Assembly (NCBI RefSeq): GCF_900129375.1 | Contig: NZ_FQVN01000004.1 | Coordinates: forward strand, 62,001-126,000 | Source: Streptoalloteichus hindustanus | GTDB lineage: Bacteria; Actinomycetota; Actinomycetes; Mycobacteriales; Pseudonocardiaceae | Length of the DNA stretch: 64,000 nucleotides | Direction of reading: 5' to 3' | Part shown: piece by piece, positions 33,088-42,290 of the stretch | Layout of the letters: each line of letters starts with the position of its first letter | How positions within the stretch are numbered: the stretch's first letter is position 1 | Made by a program: the position numbers and the translations under genes | The notes under the pieces: generated by a model | Databases searched by the model: none | The model's input: the letters and a program-made list of their open reading frames with translations, nothing else | Told to the model about the DNA's origin: nothing

Positions 33088-34820
33088 GCACCGAGGCCCG
33101 GCGGTCCGCCCCCACCAGGGAGGCCCCGCTGGGCACCCACCGGGCGCCCGGCGTGCGCCTGGAACGGCTCGACGCCGCGCCGCAGGCCCGGGTGGCGGTG
33201 CGGACGGACATCGCGGGCTTCGTCGGGATCGCCGAGCGGGGACCGCTGCACCGGGCGGTGCGGGTGGACGGCTGGGACCAGTTCCGGGGCGTCTTCGGCG
33301 CGCACCTGGCGCACGCCTACCTCGCCTACGCGGTGGAGGGGTTCTTCGCCAACGGCGGCAACCAGTGCTGGGTGGTGCGGGTGGCGGACCCGGCGACCGC
33401 CGCCCCGGCCGGCGCGGCCCTGCCCGGCGCCGACGGGATCGCCGGACTGGCGCTGCGGGCGAGCAGCCCCGGCGGCTGGGGGAACCGGGTCGAGTACCGG
33501 GTGGGCCCGGTCGGCCCGGAGCGGTTCACCCTCACCCTCCGGTTCGGCGAGGTGGTCGAGGTGTGGCACGGGTTGGCGGCGCGGGCGGAGGCCGTGTCCG
33601 GCCGGGACCCCGAGCGGGCGCTCAACGACCCGGTGACCGGGTCCCGCCTGGTCACCGCGTCCTGGACCCGCCCGCCCGAGGGCGCGCCGCCCCCGCTCCC
33701 GGTGCGCGGCTGGCTCACCGGTGGCGTCGACGGGTTGTCCGCCCTGCGCCCCGAGCACTTCGCGTCGGAGGCGGAGAACTGGGGGGTCGGCGCGCTCACG
33801 AGCGTCGACGACGTGGCGCTGGTCAGCGTGCCCGACTGCTGGCCCCGCCCCACGACGCCCGCGCGTCGGCCGCGCAGGCCGCGGGACCCGTGCGCGACGG
33901 CCGTGCCAGCGACCGAACGGCCCACAGCGCCAGGAAAGTCCTCAGTGGACGGCGGATTGACGGTGGACGGTGGGTCCACAGTGGACGGAGGGGACGCGCC
34001 GGTCCGGTTCACCGCTCAGGAGACCGCCGGGCTGCACCAGGCCGTGCTGCGCCACTGCGAACGCCGCGCCGACCGGGTGGCCCTCCTGGACGCGCCCCCG
34101 GCGCCGGCGTGCGGGACGGTGATCACGCCGCACGACGTGGTGGCCTGGCGCCGCCAGTTCCACAGCTCCTTCGGCGCCCTCTACCACCCCTGGTTGGTCG
34201 TGCTGGACCCGAGAACCGGGGGGACCGCCACCGTGGCCGTGCCCCCCAGCGGCCACGTCGCCGGGCTGTGCGCGCGAACGGACCGGACGGCGGGCGTGCA
34301 CCGGGCCCCGGCCGGCGAGGCCCTCCGGCTCGCCGTCGACACGACGTCCACTGTGGACGACGACGTCCACGGGTCGCTGAACAGCAAGGGGATCAACGTG
34401 ATCCGCTCGGCCAGGGGAGTGCGCGTGCTGGGCGCGCGCACGCTGGCCGACTCCGACTCCGAGTGGCGGCACCTCAGCGTGCGGCGGCTCGTGCTCGCCC
34501 TGGAGAAGCAGATCACCGTCGACACCGCGTGGACGGTGTTCGAGCCGAACTCGCCCGACCTGCGCGGCGAGCTGGAGCGGGTGGTCAGCGGGGTCCTGGA
34601 GGAGGTCTGGCGGTCCGGGCGGCTGGCGGGGGGCACCCGCGAGGAGGCCTACCAGGTGCGGTGCGACGCCGCGGTCAACCCCGAGCGCGAGCTCGCGGAG
34701 GGCCGGCTGACCTGCCTGGTCGGGGTCAACCCGCCGGCGCCGGCGGAGTTCGTGGTGCTCAGGGTGGTGCGCACCCCGGCCGGCGTGCAGGTCGAGGAGC
34801 CGGGGAGCGGCCGTGGTTGA
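33084..34820 (+). CDS. contractile sheath protein 2, with low-complexity insert
   Basis: 578 aa from GTG at 33084 (GTGA with the tube stop). GFVGIAERGPLHRAVRVDGW, then the C-terminal sheath block SKGINVIRSARGVRVLGART, RRLVLALEKQITVDTAWTVF, GVLEEVWRSGRLAGG and LVGVNPPAPAEFVVLRV. It differs from sheath 1 in lacking the PGTYVEE start and in an Arg/Pro-rich plus VDGG-repeat insert at about residues 253-305, partly built from GTGGACGG DNA repeats. Two sheath types in one particle are known from Pvc/Afp, where a minor sheath joins baseplate or cap. Confidence 0.93.
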   Translation: MSTEARRSAPTREAPLGTHRAPGVRLERLDAAPQARVAVRTDIAGFVGIAERGPLHRAVRVDGWDQFRGVFGAHLAHAYLAYAVEGFFANGGNQCWVVRVADPATAAPAGAALPGADGIAGLALRASSPGGWGNRVEYRVGPVGPERFTLTLRFGEVVEVWHGLAARAEAVSGRDPERALNDPVTGSRLVTASWTRPPEGAPPPLPVRGWLTGGVDGLSALRPEHFASEAENWGVGALTSVDDVALVSVPDCWPRPTTPARRPRRPRDPCATAVPATERPTAPGKSSVDGGLTVDGGSTVDGGDAPVRFTAQETAGLHQAVLRHCERRADRVALLDAPPAPACGTVITPHDVVAWRRQFHSSFGALYHPWLVVLDPRTGGTATVAVPPSGHVAGLCARTDRTAGVHRAPAGEALRLAVDTTSTVDDDVHGSLNSKGINVIRSARGVRVLGARTLADSDSEWRHLSVRRLVLALEKQITVDTAWTVFEPNSPDLRGELERVVSGVLEEVWRSGRLAGGTREEAYQVRCDAAVNPERELAEGRLTCLVGVNPPAPAEFVVLRVVRTPAGVQVEEPGSGRG

Positions 34821-35253
34821 GCTGGGCCGGTCGAGGTACCCGTTCGTCGCGTTCCGGTTCGAGGTCCGGGTCGACGAGATCACCGTGGCCGGGTTCAGCG
34901 AGTGCGGCGGGCTGCGGGTGGAGACCGAGGTCCAGGACTACGCCGAGGGCGGCGTCAACACTCACGTGCACAAGCTGCCCGTGCGGACCAGGCAGAGCAA
35001 CATCCAGCTCCGCCGCGGGGTGGCCGACCGGGTGCTGTGGGACTGGTACGGCGAGCTGACCAAGGGACTGGTCCGGCGGCGCAACGGCACCATCCTGCTG
35101 CGCGACCCCGACGGGAGCCGGGTGGTGGCCTCCTGGCACTTCCGCCGCGCGTTCCCGGTGACCTGGGCCGGTCCGGAGCTGGACGCCACCCGGAACCAGG
35201 TGGCGGTCGAGACGATCGAGCTCGCCCACGAGGGCCTGGAGCGGAGGAGCTGA
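34813..35253 (+). CDS. inner tube protein 2 (Pvc5-like)
   Basis: 146 aa from GTG at 34813, overlapping the sheath stop by 8 bp. FVAFRFEVRVDEITVAGFSE, VHKLPVRTRQSNIQLRRG, LWDWYGELTKGLVRRR and RNQVAVETIELAHEGLE repeat the gp19 tube pattern but diverge from tube 1. In Pvc/Afp a second tube protein forms the first ring on the spike, and position before the DUF5908-like and CIS-tube genes supports that role here. Confidence 0.92.
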   Translation: MVELGRSRYPFVAFRFEVRVDEITVAGFSECGGLRVETEVQDYAEGGVNTHVHKLPVRTRQSNIQLRRGVADRVLWDWYGELTKGLVRRRNGTILLRDPDGSRVVASWHFRRAFPVTWAGPELDATRNQVAVETIELAHEGLERRS

Positions 35254-35259
35254 CACCGG

Positions 35260-35454
35260 ATGCCGCTGCACATCGAGAACCTGACCAGCCGGGTCCACCT
35301 CGACGGGGCAACGCCGTGGACCAGGGCGCAACTCGACGAACTCGTGGAGCTGGTCCGCGCCCGGCTGGCCAGGGACCAGCGCGAGGCGGCGCGGTTGGCC
35401 GAGGAGACCGCGCCCCGCCGGGACGCGGCGTCGCCGCACCCGATCACCCGGTGA
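35260..35454 (+). CDS. small DUF5908/Pvc6-like protein
   Basis: 64 aa. PLHIENLTSRVHLDG, then a helix ARLARDQREAARLAEE. eCIS loci of the Pvc/Afp class carry a 55-65 residue protein of this type (DUF5908) between tube 2 and the LysM protein; both position and N-terminal PLxIxxL pattern agree. Structural role unsettled. The gap to the next gene (35455-35516) holds GGACCCGGTGA / GATTCGGTGAGG direct repeats. Confidence 0.7.
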   Translation: MPLHIENLTSRVHLDGATPWTRAQLDELVELVRARLARDQREAARLAEETAPRRDAASPHPITR

Positions 35455-35516
35455 GGACCCGGTGACGAGGGATCCGGCGACGAGGGACCCGGTGAGGATT
35501 CGGTGAGGAGAACCCG

Positions 35517-36197
35517 ATGAGCCTGACCAAGATCCATTTCGAGGTGCTGGACAAGGCCGCGGTCGACCGGGCCCGCGGGCTGTCCGACCGGTTCGTCGCC
35601 CAGTTCAACCCCACCGACTACACCCTGGTCAAGGGCGCGCAGCTCGCCGAGATCGGCATCCCCGGCGTCGACTCGCCCGTCCTGCAGTTCGTCCGCGGCC
35701 AGGACGAGCGGCTGACGCTGGAGCTGCTGTTCGACACCACCGCCGACGGCATGGGGGAGAAGGCCACCGACGTGCGGACCCTGACCCGGCAGGTCTACCA
35801 GCTCGTCAAGATCCAGCCGGCGACCCACGCCCCACCCCGGTTCCGGCTCACCTGGGGCAAGGGCCTGTCCTTCACCGCGATCGCCGAGCAGGTCCAGCAG
35901 CGGTTCACGCTGTTCAGCCCGAGCGGCATTCCCCTGCGCGCCACCGTGACGCTGTCCCTGCGCGAGTACAAGACGTTGGAGCAGCAGCTCGCGGAGCTGA
36001 AACTCCAGTCCCCGGACCACACCAAGGTCCGGGCGGTGCGGCGGGGGGAGACCCTGGCCACGATCGCGGCCAGGGAGTACGACGACCCCGGCGCCTGGCG
36101 GGCGATCGCCGACCGCAACCCCGGCGTGGACCCGCGTCGGCCGCGCCCGGGCACCGTGCTGGAGATTCCGCCGCTGGCGCCGGGGAACGCGCCGTGA
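35517..36197 (+). CDS. CIS-tube / LysM protein (Pvc7-like baseplate hub-tube adapter)
   Basis: 226 aa. The N-terminal 160 residues (RFVAQFNPTDYTLVKGAQLA, ERLTLELLFDTT, FRLTWGKGLSFTAIAEQVQ, LRATVTLSLREY) form the CIS-tube domain; the last 55 (VRAVRRGETLATIAAREYDD, GTVLEIPPL) are one LysM motif. Pvc7/gp53-like proteins join the first tube ring to the spike; their LysM is structural rather than a cell-wall binder. Confidence 0.92.
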   Translation: MSLTKIHFEVLDKAAVDRARGLSDRFVAQFNPTDYTLVKGAQLAEIGIPGVDSPVLQFVRGQDERLTLELLFDTTADGMGEKATDVRTLTRQVYQLVKIQPATHAPPRFRLTWGKGLSFTAIAEQVQQRFTLFSPSGIPLRATVTLSLREYKTLEQQLAELKLQSPDHTKVRAVRRGETLATIAAREYDDPGAWRAIADRNPGVDPRRPRPGTVLEIPPLAPGNAP

Positions 36198-37279
36198 GCA
36201 CCTCCGCGCAGCCCATCTACCCGGGCCAGGACTTCTACGTCCCGGCCTTCGAGGTGAACCCGCCGGGACGGCGGATGCCCGGGGACGTGCTGCACGACGT
36301 GATCGACGTCAGCTACGCCGACGGGCTCGGCCAGATCGACAGCTTCTCGTTCACCGTCAACAACTGGGACGCCCGCAAGCGGACCTTCAAGTACAGCGAC
36401 GGCTCCACGTTCCTCCCCGGGCAGAAGTTGGAGCTGTGGATGGGGTACCGGGGTGGCTCCGGGCTGACCCGGCTGATGACCGGCGAGATCACCTCGCTGC
36501 GGCCCAGCTTCCCCGCCAACGGCCAACCCACCCTCGCCGTCACCGCGCTCAACGTGCTGCACCGCTTCCGCGACCGGCAACAGACGGTGGTGTACGAGAA
36601 GAAGACCGACAGCCAGATCGCGAAGCAGATCGGCGACCGGCTCGGCGTTCGCGTCCACACCGCGCCGAGGAACGAACAGCCCTACCCGTACCTGTTGCAG
36701 GACAACGAGTACGACATCGTCTTCCTGCTCGAACGCGCCCGCAGGACCGGGTACGACCTGTGGGTCGACGAGGACCAGCGAACCGGCAGGAGCGTGCTGC
36801 ACTTCGAGCCGTCGGCGAGCCTGCGCCGGGTCGCCCACCGGCTGACCTGGGGGCGGTCCCTGCTGGAGTTCGAGCCCAGCCTGAGCACCGCCCGCCAGGT
36901 GAGCGAGGTCGTCGTCCAGGCGTGGGACCGGCGGTTGAAGAAACCGATCAGGGCGACGGCGCGGCGCGCCGACGTCGGCGCGCACACCGACCAGGAGGTC
37001 GAACGCGCCTTCGCCCAACGGGTCGAGGTCACCTCCGCGGTGGTGGCCAACGAGCAGGAGGCGAACCGGATCGCCCAGGACCGGTTGCGCGACATCGCCC
37101 ACGACATGATCCAGGCCAGCGGGTCCACCGTCGGCCTGCCCGACCTCCGTGCCGGCTGCAAGCTGCGGATCGACGGCCTGGGCCGGCGCTTCGACGGAAC
37201 CTACTTCGTGACCGGCACCCGGCACGTCCAGAACGACGCCGGCTACCGGACCACCTTCGAGTGCCGGCGCGAGAGTTGA
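36194..37279 (+). CDS. gp27-like late control D protein (spike hub)
   Basis: 361 aa from GTG at 36194 (GTGA overlap). AFEVNPPGRRMPGDVLHDVI, YADGLGQIDSFSFTVNNWD, LPGQKLELWMGYRGG, the LNVLHRFRDRQQ stretch and the end FDGTYFVTGTRHVQNDAGY follow phage late-control D/gp27 hub proteins. In Photorhabdus Pvc8 this hub is fused to the gp5-like spike; here it is a separate gene followed 11 bp later by the spike, as in many phages. Confidence 0.92.
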   Translation: MSTSAQPIYPGQDFYVPAFEVNPPGRRMPGDVLHDVIDVSYADGLGQIDSFSFTVNNWDARKRTFKYSDGSTFLPGQKLELWMGYRGGSGLTRLMTGEITSLRPSFPANGQPTLAVTALNVLHRFRDRQQTVVYEKKTDSQIAKQIGDRLGVRVHTAPRNEQPYPYLLQDNEYDIVFLLERARRTGYDLWVDEDQRTGRSVLHFEPSASLRRVAHRLTWGRSLLEFEPSLSTARQVSEVVVQAWDRRLKKPIRATARRADVGAHTDQEVERAFAQRVEVTSAVVANEQEANRIAQDRLRDIAHDMIQASGSTVGLPDLRAGCKLRIDGLGRRFDGTYFVTGTRHVQNDAGYRTTFECRRES

Positions 37280-37290
37280 GGGGACAGCAC

Positions 37291-37938
37291 ATGGCGGACC
37301 ACGGCCTGCTCGTCGGCGTCGTCGTCGACCTCAACGACCCGGAGAAACTGGGCCGGGTCAAGGTGAGCTACCCGGAACTGGGCGACGCCCGCAGCGACTG
37401 GGCCCGCCTGGTCACCCTGATGGCCGGCAAGCACCGGGGCGCGGTGTTCCGGCCGGAGAAGGGCGACGAGGTGCTGGTCGGCTTCCTCCAGGGCGACCCC
37501 CGCGCGCCCTACGTGCTCGGCGGGGTGTGGAGCGCGCCGGACCCGCCGCCCCCGGACGACGGCAAGCCGGCGGAGAACAACTGGCGGTTCATCACCTCCC
37601 GCAGCGGCCACGTGATCCGCTTCGACGACACCAGGGGCAAGGAGAAGATCGAGATCGTTGACCGGAGCGCGAAACGACGGGTGACCATCGACAGCGCGCG
37701 CCGCAGGATCCGCGTCGAGGCCACCGAGGGCGATGTCGAGATCTCCGCGCCGGCGGGCACCATCCGGTTGTCGGCCAAGGCGATCGAGCTCGACGCGAGG
37801 ACCACCGTCAAGGTCGAGGGCGAGCGCACCGTGGAGATCGGCGCCGCCACCTCCGTCAAGGTCAACTCCCGGCTCGGGCTGTCGTTGTCCGCCGGCACCG
37901 GCCTGACCATCCGGGGGGCCACAGTGGACATCAACTGA
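37291..37938 (+). CDS. gp5/VgrG-like spike (baseplate assembly protein V)
   Basis: 215 aa. The OB-fold start GVVVDLNDPEKLGRVKVSYP and DEVLVGFLQGDPRAPYVLGG are those of gpV/gp5, then the beta-prism repeats (KEKIEIVDRSAKRRVTIDSA, IELDARTTVKVEGERTVEIG) that form the trimeric needle. There is no lysozyme insert. It is the membrane-piercing spike, capped by the PAAR protein encoded next. Confidence 0.95.
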   Translation: MADHGLLVGVVVDLNDPEKLGRVKVSYPELGDARSDWARLVTLMAGKHRGAVFRPEKGDEVLVGFLQGDPRAPYVLGGVWSAPDPPPPDDGKPAENNWRFITSRSGHVIRFDDTRGKEKIEIVDRSAKRRVTIDSARRRIRVEATEGDVEISAPAGTIRLSAKAIELDARTTVKVEGERTVEIGAATSVKVNSRLGLSLSAGTGLTIRGATVDIN

Positions 37939-37994
37939 GGCCGCCCACCGAGGAAACCACCACGCGCCAGGCGAACGCGAGAGGGGACCGATCC

Positions 37995-38384
37995 ATGGGC
38001 AAGCCCGCGGCCAAGCTCGGCGACCGGGTGACCGCGCTGGACACGCACCTGATCCAGCCGCCGGGCACCGCGCCACCCGTCCCGGTTCCGCACCCGTTCA
38101 ACGGGATGCTGCTCGGGCAGCTCTCCCGGAACGTGCGGATCGAACGACGCCCGGCGGCGGTCCTCGGCAGCACGGCGACCAACATCCCGCCGCACATCCC
38201 GCAGGGCGGCACGTTCGTCAAGCCGCCCACGAACCAGGGTCGGGTCATCCTCGGCAGCCTCACCGTCCGCATCAACGGCAAACCCGCGGCACGCGCCGGC
38301 GACCTCGTCATGACCTGCAACGACCCCGTCGACCTCCCGGTCGGCCGGGTGATCGCCGTCAGCACGGTGCGGATCGGCGGGTGA
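37995..38384 (+). CDS. PAAR-domain spike tip (Pvc10-like)
   Basis: 129 aa. KPAAKLGDRVTALDTHLIQP, a PHPFNGML turn, GRVILGSLTVRINGKPAARA and GDLVMTCND are PAAR repeats ending in the usual VSTVRIGG. PAAR proteins sharpen the spike tip with a metal held by Cys/His residues (H53 and C114 by count). No extra effector domain is attached, so any toxin must be loaded elsewhere. Confidence 0.93.
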   Translation: MGKPAAKLGDRVTALDTHLIQPPGTAPPVPVPHPFNGMLLGQLSRNVRIERRPAAVLGSTATNIPPHIPQGGTFVKPPTNQGRVILGSLTVRINGKPAARAGDLVMTCNDPVDLPVGRVIAVSTVRIGG

Positions 38385-38390
38385 GGCGAC

Positions 38391-38813
38391 GTGGAGGGCG
38401 ACATCCTCGGCCGGGGGCTGGCCTTCCCGGTCCGGCCCGGACCCGGCGGGGGGCTGCGCGGGGCCGCCGGGGCGGAGAAGGTGCGGCAGAGCATCCTGCT
38501 CGTCCTGTCCACCCGGCTCGGTGAGCGGCAGATGCGGCCCGACTTCGGGTGCGGCATCCACGACCTGCTCTTCGAACCCAACACCGTGCTGCTGCACGGC
38601 GTCGTCGCCGAGAAGGTGCGGACAGCGCTGACCCTGTGGGAGCCCCGCGTCGACGTGCTCGACGTGGCCACCGAGGCCCCGGCGGACACGCGGGACTGCC
38701 TGCTGGTCCGCGTCAGCTACCGCCTCCGCTCCGACAACACCACGCACAACGTGGTCTACCCCTTCTTCCTGAGCGAGGGCGCGGCCACCGGCGTGGGAGG
38801 GAGCGCGGTGTGA
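38391..38813 (+). CDS. gp25-like baseplate wedge protein (Pvc9-like)
   Basis: 140 aa from GTG at 38391. DILGRGLAFPVRPGPGGGLR, VRQSILLVLSTRLGERQMRP, DFGCGIHDLLFEP and the EPRVDVLDVATEA stretch are the gp25/GPW signature, including the RxGER motif and DFGCG. It anchors sheath contraction to the baseplate. The next start overlaps its last codons (GTGTGA). Confidence 0.95.
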   Translation: MEGDILGRGLAFPVRPGPGGGLRGAAGAEKVRQSILLVLSTRLGERQMRPDFGCGIHDLLFEPNTVLLHGVVAEKVRTALTLWEPRVDVLDVATEAPADTRDCLLVRVSYRLRSDNTTHNVVYPFFLSEGAATGVGGSAV

Positions 38814-40792
38814 CGCTGGAGATACCCAAGCTGGACCGGCGGACCTACGCCGACCTGGTCGCCGAGGCACACCGCCGCATCCGGCGGTTCTGTCCGGAGT
38901 GGACGGACCTCAACCCCAGCGACCCCGGGGTCACCCTGGTCGAGCTGTTCGCGTGGCTGACCGAGACGATGCTCTACGAGCTCAACCAGATCCCGGACCG
39001 CGCCTCCCTGAAGTTCCTGGAGCTGGTGGGTTTGCGGCCGCGGCCCGCCCTGCCCGCGCACGCCGAGGTGACCTTCACCGCCAACCCCCAGGCCGAGCGG
39101 GTCGTGGTGCCGGCGGGCACCCAGGTCGCCGCGACCGGTGCCGGCGACGCCCTGGTGGTCTTCGAGAGCGACGAGGAGTGCGCGCTCGTCCCGCACGCGC
39201 TCACCGACGTGGTCGTGGTCGACGGGTCCAGTCACGTCGCCGTCCTGACCGAGGGCGTCCGCCAGCCCGGCGCGTTCCGGCCCCTGGGTTGGGTTCCCCG
39301 CGTCGGCAACGCCCTGTACCTCGGCTTCTCGCCACCACCCGGAGCGCCCGATGACGCCGCCGGCCGCTTCCCCGCCCGGCTGGGCCTCCACGTGACCCTG
39401 CCGCCCTCGGCCCGCTCCGGCCTCGCGCGGAGCTGCTCCTCCTCGGGCGCCCAGTCCGACCCGGACGTGCGGCTGGTGTGGGAGTACTGGGGGCGGGCGG
39501 ACGAGAGCTGGTGGCGTCCGCTGCCCGTCCTGACCGACGCGACGGCCCAGCTCACCGTCGAGGGCTACCTCGCGGTGACGGGCCCGGAGGCGATCCGGCC
39601 GACGCGGGCGGTCGAGGGGATCGGACCGCGGTACTGGCTGCGGTGCCGGCTCGCCGGCGGGCGCTACCCGAAGGGCCGGGAACCGGAGATCGAGGCCGTC
39701 ACGCCGAACACGGTCCCGGTCCACAACCTCGTCACCGTGCGGGACGAGCTGCTCGGGCAGAGCGAGGGGCACCCCGACGAGTCCTACCGGCTGCTGCACT
39801 CCCCGGTCGCGGCCGGCAGCGTCGAGATCGAGGTCCGCGTCGACCCGGAGCGAGATCTCGACCCGGCCACCACGTCGCCGGCCCCCTGGCGGCGGGTCGA
39901 CGACTTCCTGGCCTCGCGGCCGGGAGACCGTCACTACACAGTGGACGTCGCCACCGGCGCGGTGTCCTTCGGGGACGGTCGGCGGGGCCGGATTCCCCCG
40001 GTGGACGCGGAGATCATCGCCGTCGCCTACCGCCACGGCGGTGGGGCGGCCGGGAACGTCCCGGCCGGGGCGATCACCACGTTGCTGTCCGAACTGCCCG
40101 GTGTCGACGCGGCCACCAACCTCCGACCGGCCACCGGCGGAGCCGACCAGCAGTCGCTGGCCGACCTGAGGCGGGAGGCCCCCGCGCTGCTGCGGCACCA
40201 GAACCGGGCCGTCACCGCGGCGGACTACGCGGCCCTGGCCCGCGCCGTGCCCGGCGTGGCCGACGCCGTCGCCCTGCCCCTGGCCCACCCCGAACACCCG
40301 GGGGAGAAGGTCCCGGGCGCGGTGACCGTGGTCGTCGTCGCCGACACCGACGACGCCCAGCCCAAGCCCGGCCACGACCTGGTCGCCGCGGTCTGCGCGG
40401 AGCTCGAACCGCGCCGGCTGGTGGCCACCGAGCTCTACGTGCGGGCTCCCGGCTTCGTCGAGGTCGCGGTGGAGGCCGCCCTGCTCGTGGAGCGGCACGA
40501 CCGCGGCGACGTGGTGCGCCGGCGCGCGGAGTCCACAGTGGACTCCTTCCTCGCTCCGCTCCAGCGGGACGGCGACCGCCGACGGGCCCGGTTCCAGCAG
40601 TGGTTCCTGCCCGCCCGGTTGTCGGGACTGCTCGCGTCGGTGCCCGGGGTGCTCACGGTCCAGCGCCTGTCCGTGTCCGTCGGCGGCGAGCCCGTGGGCG
40701 ACCTGCTCAAACCGATCCGTCTCGCGCCCCACCAACTCGTCACGCACGGCAGGCACAACATCACGACGGGGCTCAACCAGACATGTCCGTGA
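38810..40792 (+). CDS. gpJ/gp47-like baseplate protein (Pvc11-like)
   Basis: 660 aa from GTG at 38810. EIPKLDRRTYADLVAEAHRR, DLNPSDPGVTLVELFAWLTE and MLYELNQIPDR are the conserved baseplate-J N-terminus; the middle carries VDVATGAVSFGDGRRGRIPP and GNVPAGAITTL, and the C-terminus QNRAVTAADYAALARAVPGV. This is the main baseplate wedge subunit. Conservation to the last residues argues for an intact gene. Confidence 0.94.
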   Translation: MTLEIPKLDRRTYADLVAEAHRRIRRFCPEWTDLNPSDPGVTLVELFAWLTETMLYELNQIPDRASLKFLELVGLRPRPALPAHAEVTFTANPQAERVVVPAGTQVAATGAGDALVVFESDEECALVPHALTDVVVVDGSSHVAVLTEGVRQPGAFRPLGWVPRVGNALYLGFSPPPGAPDDAAGRFPARLGLHVTLPPSARSGLARSCSSSGAQSDPDVRLVWEYWGRADESWWRPLPVLTDATAQLTVEGYLAVTGPEAIRPTRAVEGIGPRYWLRCRLAGGRYPKGREPEIEAVTPNTVPVHNLVTVRDELLGQSEGHPDESYRLLHSPVAAGSVEIEVRVDPERDLDPATTSPAPWRRVDDFLASRPGDRHYTVDVATGAVSFGDGRRGRIPPVDAEIIAVAYRHGGGAAGNVPAGAITTLLSELPGVDAATNLRPATGGADQQSLADLRREAPALLRHQNRAVTAADYAALARAVPGVADAVALPLAHPEHPGEKVPGAVTVVVVADTDDAQPKPGHDLVAAVCAELEPRRLVATELYVRAPGFVEVAVEAALLVERHDRGDVVRRRAESTVDSFLAPLQRDGDRRRARFQQWFLPARLSGLLASVPGVLTVQRLSVSVGGEPVGDLLKPIRLAPHQLVTHGRHNITTGLNQTCP

Positions 40793-40820
40793 CCAGGCAG
40801 GGCAGTGTTCAGGCAGGACA

Positions 40821-42281
40821 GTGACCAGCAGGACAGTGACCGGGCGGGACGTCGGGAGAATCGGCGGAGGAGGCGCGGTGCGACCACAGCGACCCACGCA
40901 CTGGTTGTTGGACGGCCGGACCGGCTGGCGCACGCGAACGAGCGACGGGATCACCGCCCGCCACAACCTCCGTCTCACCGGAGGAGTGCGTCCCCGTCGC
41001 CCCAGCCGAACGAGGCGGGTGGTCAGCGCCATGACCGTGCTGACAACCACGCGACCCGGGCTCCGCCGAACATACGTCCACAGTGGACAGTGGACCAGCC
41101 TTCTCCTCGACAGCCGGGTCTACCGCTGCGGATGGGACCGCGTCGCGCTGGACGTCCGGCTCCCGCCCGGCACGGCGGTGGTCGTCGACACCACCACCTT
41201 CGACGAGCCGCCCGACCCCAACGCGTTGGTCGAGTGGAGCCGGAGCGGAGAGCAGACCGGCCAGGCGGTCCCCACGGGGCGAGGAGCCACGCGCGCCACG
41301 CTCGACTGGCCGGTCCGCAGCCGCCCGGGCCGGTACCTCGCCGTGCGGCTGAACCTTCGCGGCCCCGGGTGGTGCACCCCGCGCGTCCACGCGCTTCGCG
41401 CGCACTACCCGCGCGCGTCCCATCTGGACTTCCTGCCGGAGGTCTACCGCTCCGACCCGGACAGCCGCGACTTCCTCGACCGCTTCCTCGCGTCGTTGTT
41501 GGGGATGTGGGACGAGCTGTCCGACACGGTCACCCGCCTGCCCGCGCTCTACGCGCCGGAGTCGGTGCCCTCCTTCGCCATGCTCCGGCTGCTGGCCACC
41601 TGGTTCGGCATCGACCTCAGCGGCATCGATCCCGGCGCCATCGATCCTGGCGGTGCTGATCCCGGCAGGGGCCACGTGGGCGGCATCGTCGACGCACGGC
41701 GATGGGTGCGAGCCAACCTCGACGTGCGGCGGAGAGAGGGAACCCCGTACGCCGTCCACGCCCTGATCTCCGCGTTGCTCCGCTCCCAGTTCGGCATCCG
41801 CGTCGCGGGAACCGGCTTCCCCCGGGTGGTGGAGGGAAAGGTCGGCCAAGGGGCGTGGCTGGCACTGAGCATCCCGGGACAGTCCACACTGGGCAGACCG
41901 CTCCACCTGTGGAGCGAGGCGATGGTCGGCCGCCTCCGGATCGGCCAGTACTCCCAACTGGGAAAGGCCAAGCTGGTGGGCGTCGGCGACCCCACCAGCG
42001 ACATGGCCGCCAGCACCAACGCCGTGGGGCAGCGCTTCCGCGTGTACCTCCCGGCGGCGTGGAAGGCGAGACCGGGCCTGGAGCAGGCCGTCCGCCGGTT
42101 GCTGGACGCGGAGCGGCCCGCGGCCACCCAGTACGAGCTGTGCTGGACCGGCCCGGGGCTCCGCGTGCAGACGCAGTCGACCGTCGGCGTCGACACGGCG
42201 GTCGCGCCCGAGCTCGTGGGAGGACCCCGGGGTGACACACCACCGCGGACACCGGCCGCCGACCCGTGCGCGACGATCTGA
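40821..42281 (+). CDS. gpI-like baseplate protein (Pvc12-like)
   Basis: 486 aa from GTG at 40821; the next GTG at 40839 is an alternative, and the 28-bp gap before it holds GGACAGTGACC repeats. About 200 residues of beta-rich sequence lead to SHLDFLPEVYRSDPDSRDFL, SLLGMWDELSDTVTRL, LPALYAPESVPSFAMLRLLA, the tail-protein-I motif, then RRREGTPYAVHALISALLRS. A short GIDPG/AIDPG/GADPG repeat sits at about residue 270. It bridges baseplate wedge and fibres. Confidence 0.88.
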   Translation: MTSRTVTGRDVGRIGGGGAVRPQRPTHWLLDGRTGWRTRTSDGITARHNLRLTGGVRPRRPSRTRRVVSAMTVLTTTRPGLRRTYVHSGQWTSLLLDSRVYRCGWDRVALDVRLPPGTAVVVDTTTFDEPPDPNALVEWSRSGEQTGQAVPTGRGATRATLDWPVRSRPGRYLAVRLNLRGPGWCTPRVHALRAHYPRASHLDFLPEVYRSDPDSRDFLDRFLASLLGMWDELSDTVTRLPALYAPESVPSFAMLRLLATWFGIDLSGIDPGAIDPGGADPGRGHVGGIVDARRWVRANLDVRRREGTPYAVHALISALLRSQFGIRVAGTGFPRVVEGKVGQGAWLALSIPGQSTLGRPLHLWSEAMVGRLRIGQYSQLGKAKLVGVGDPTSDMAASTNAVGQRFRVYLPAAWKARPGLEQAVRRLLDAERPAATQYELCWTGPGLRVQTQSTVGVDTAVAPELVGGPRGDTPPRTPAADPCATI

Positions 42282-42290
42282 GGAGCTGGC

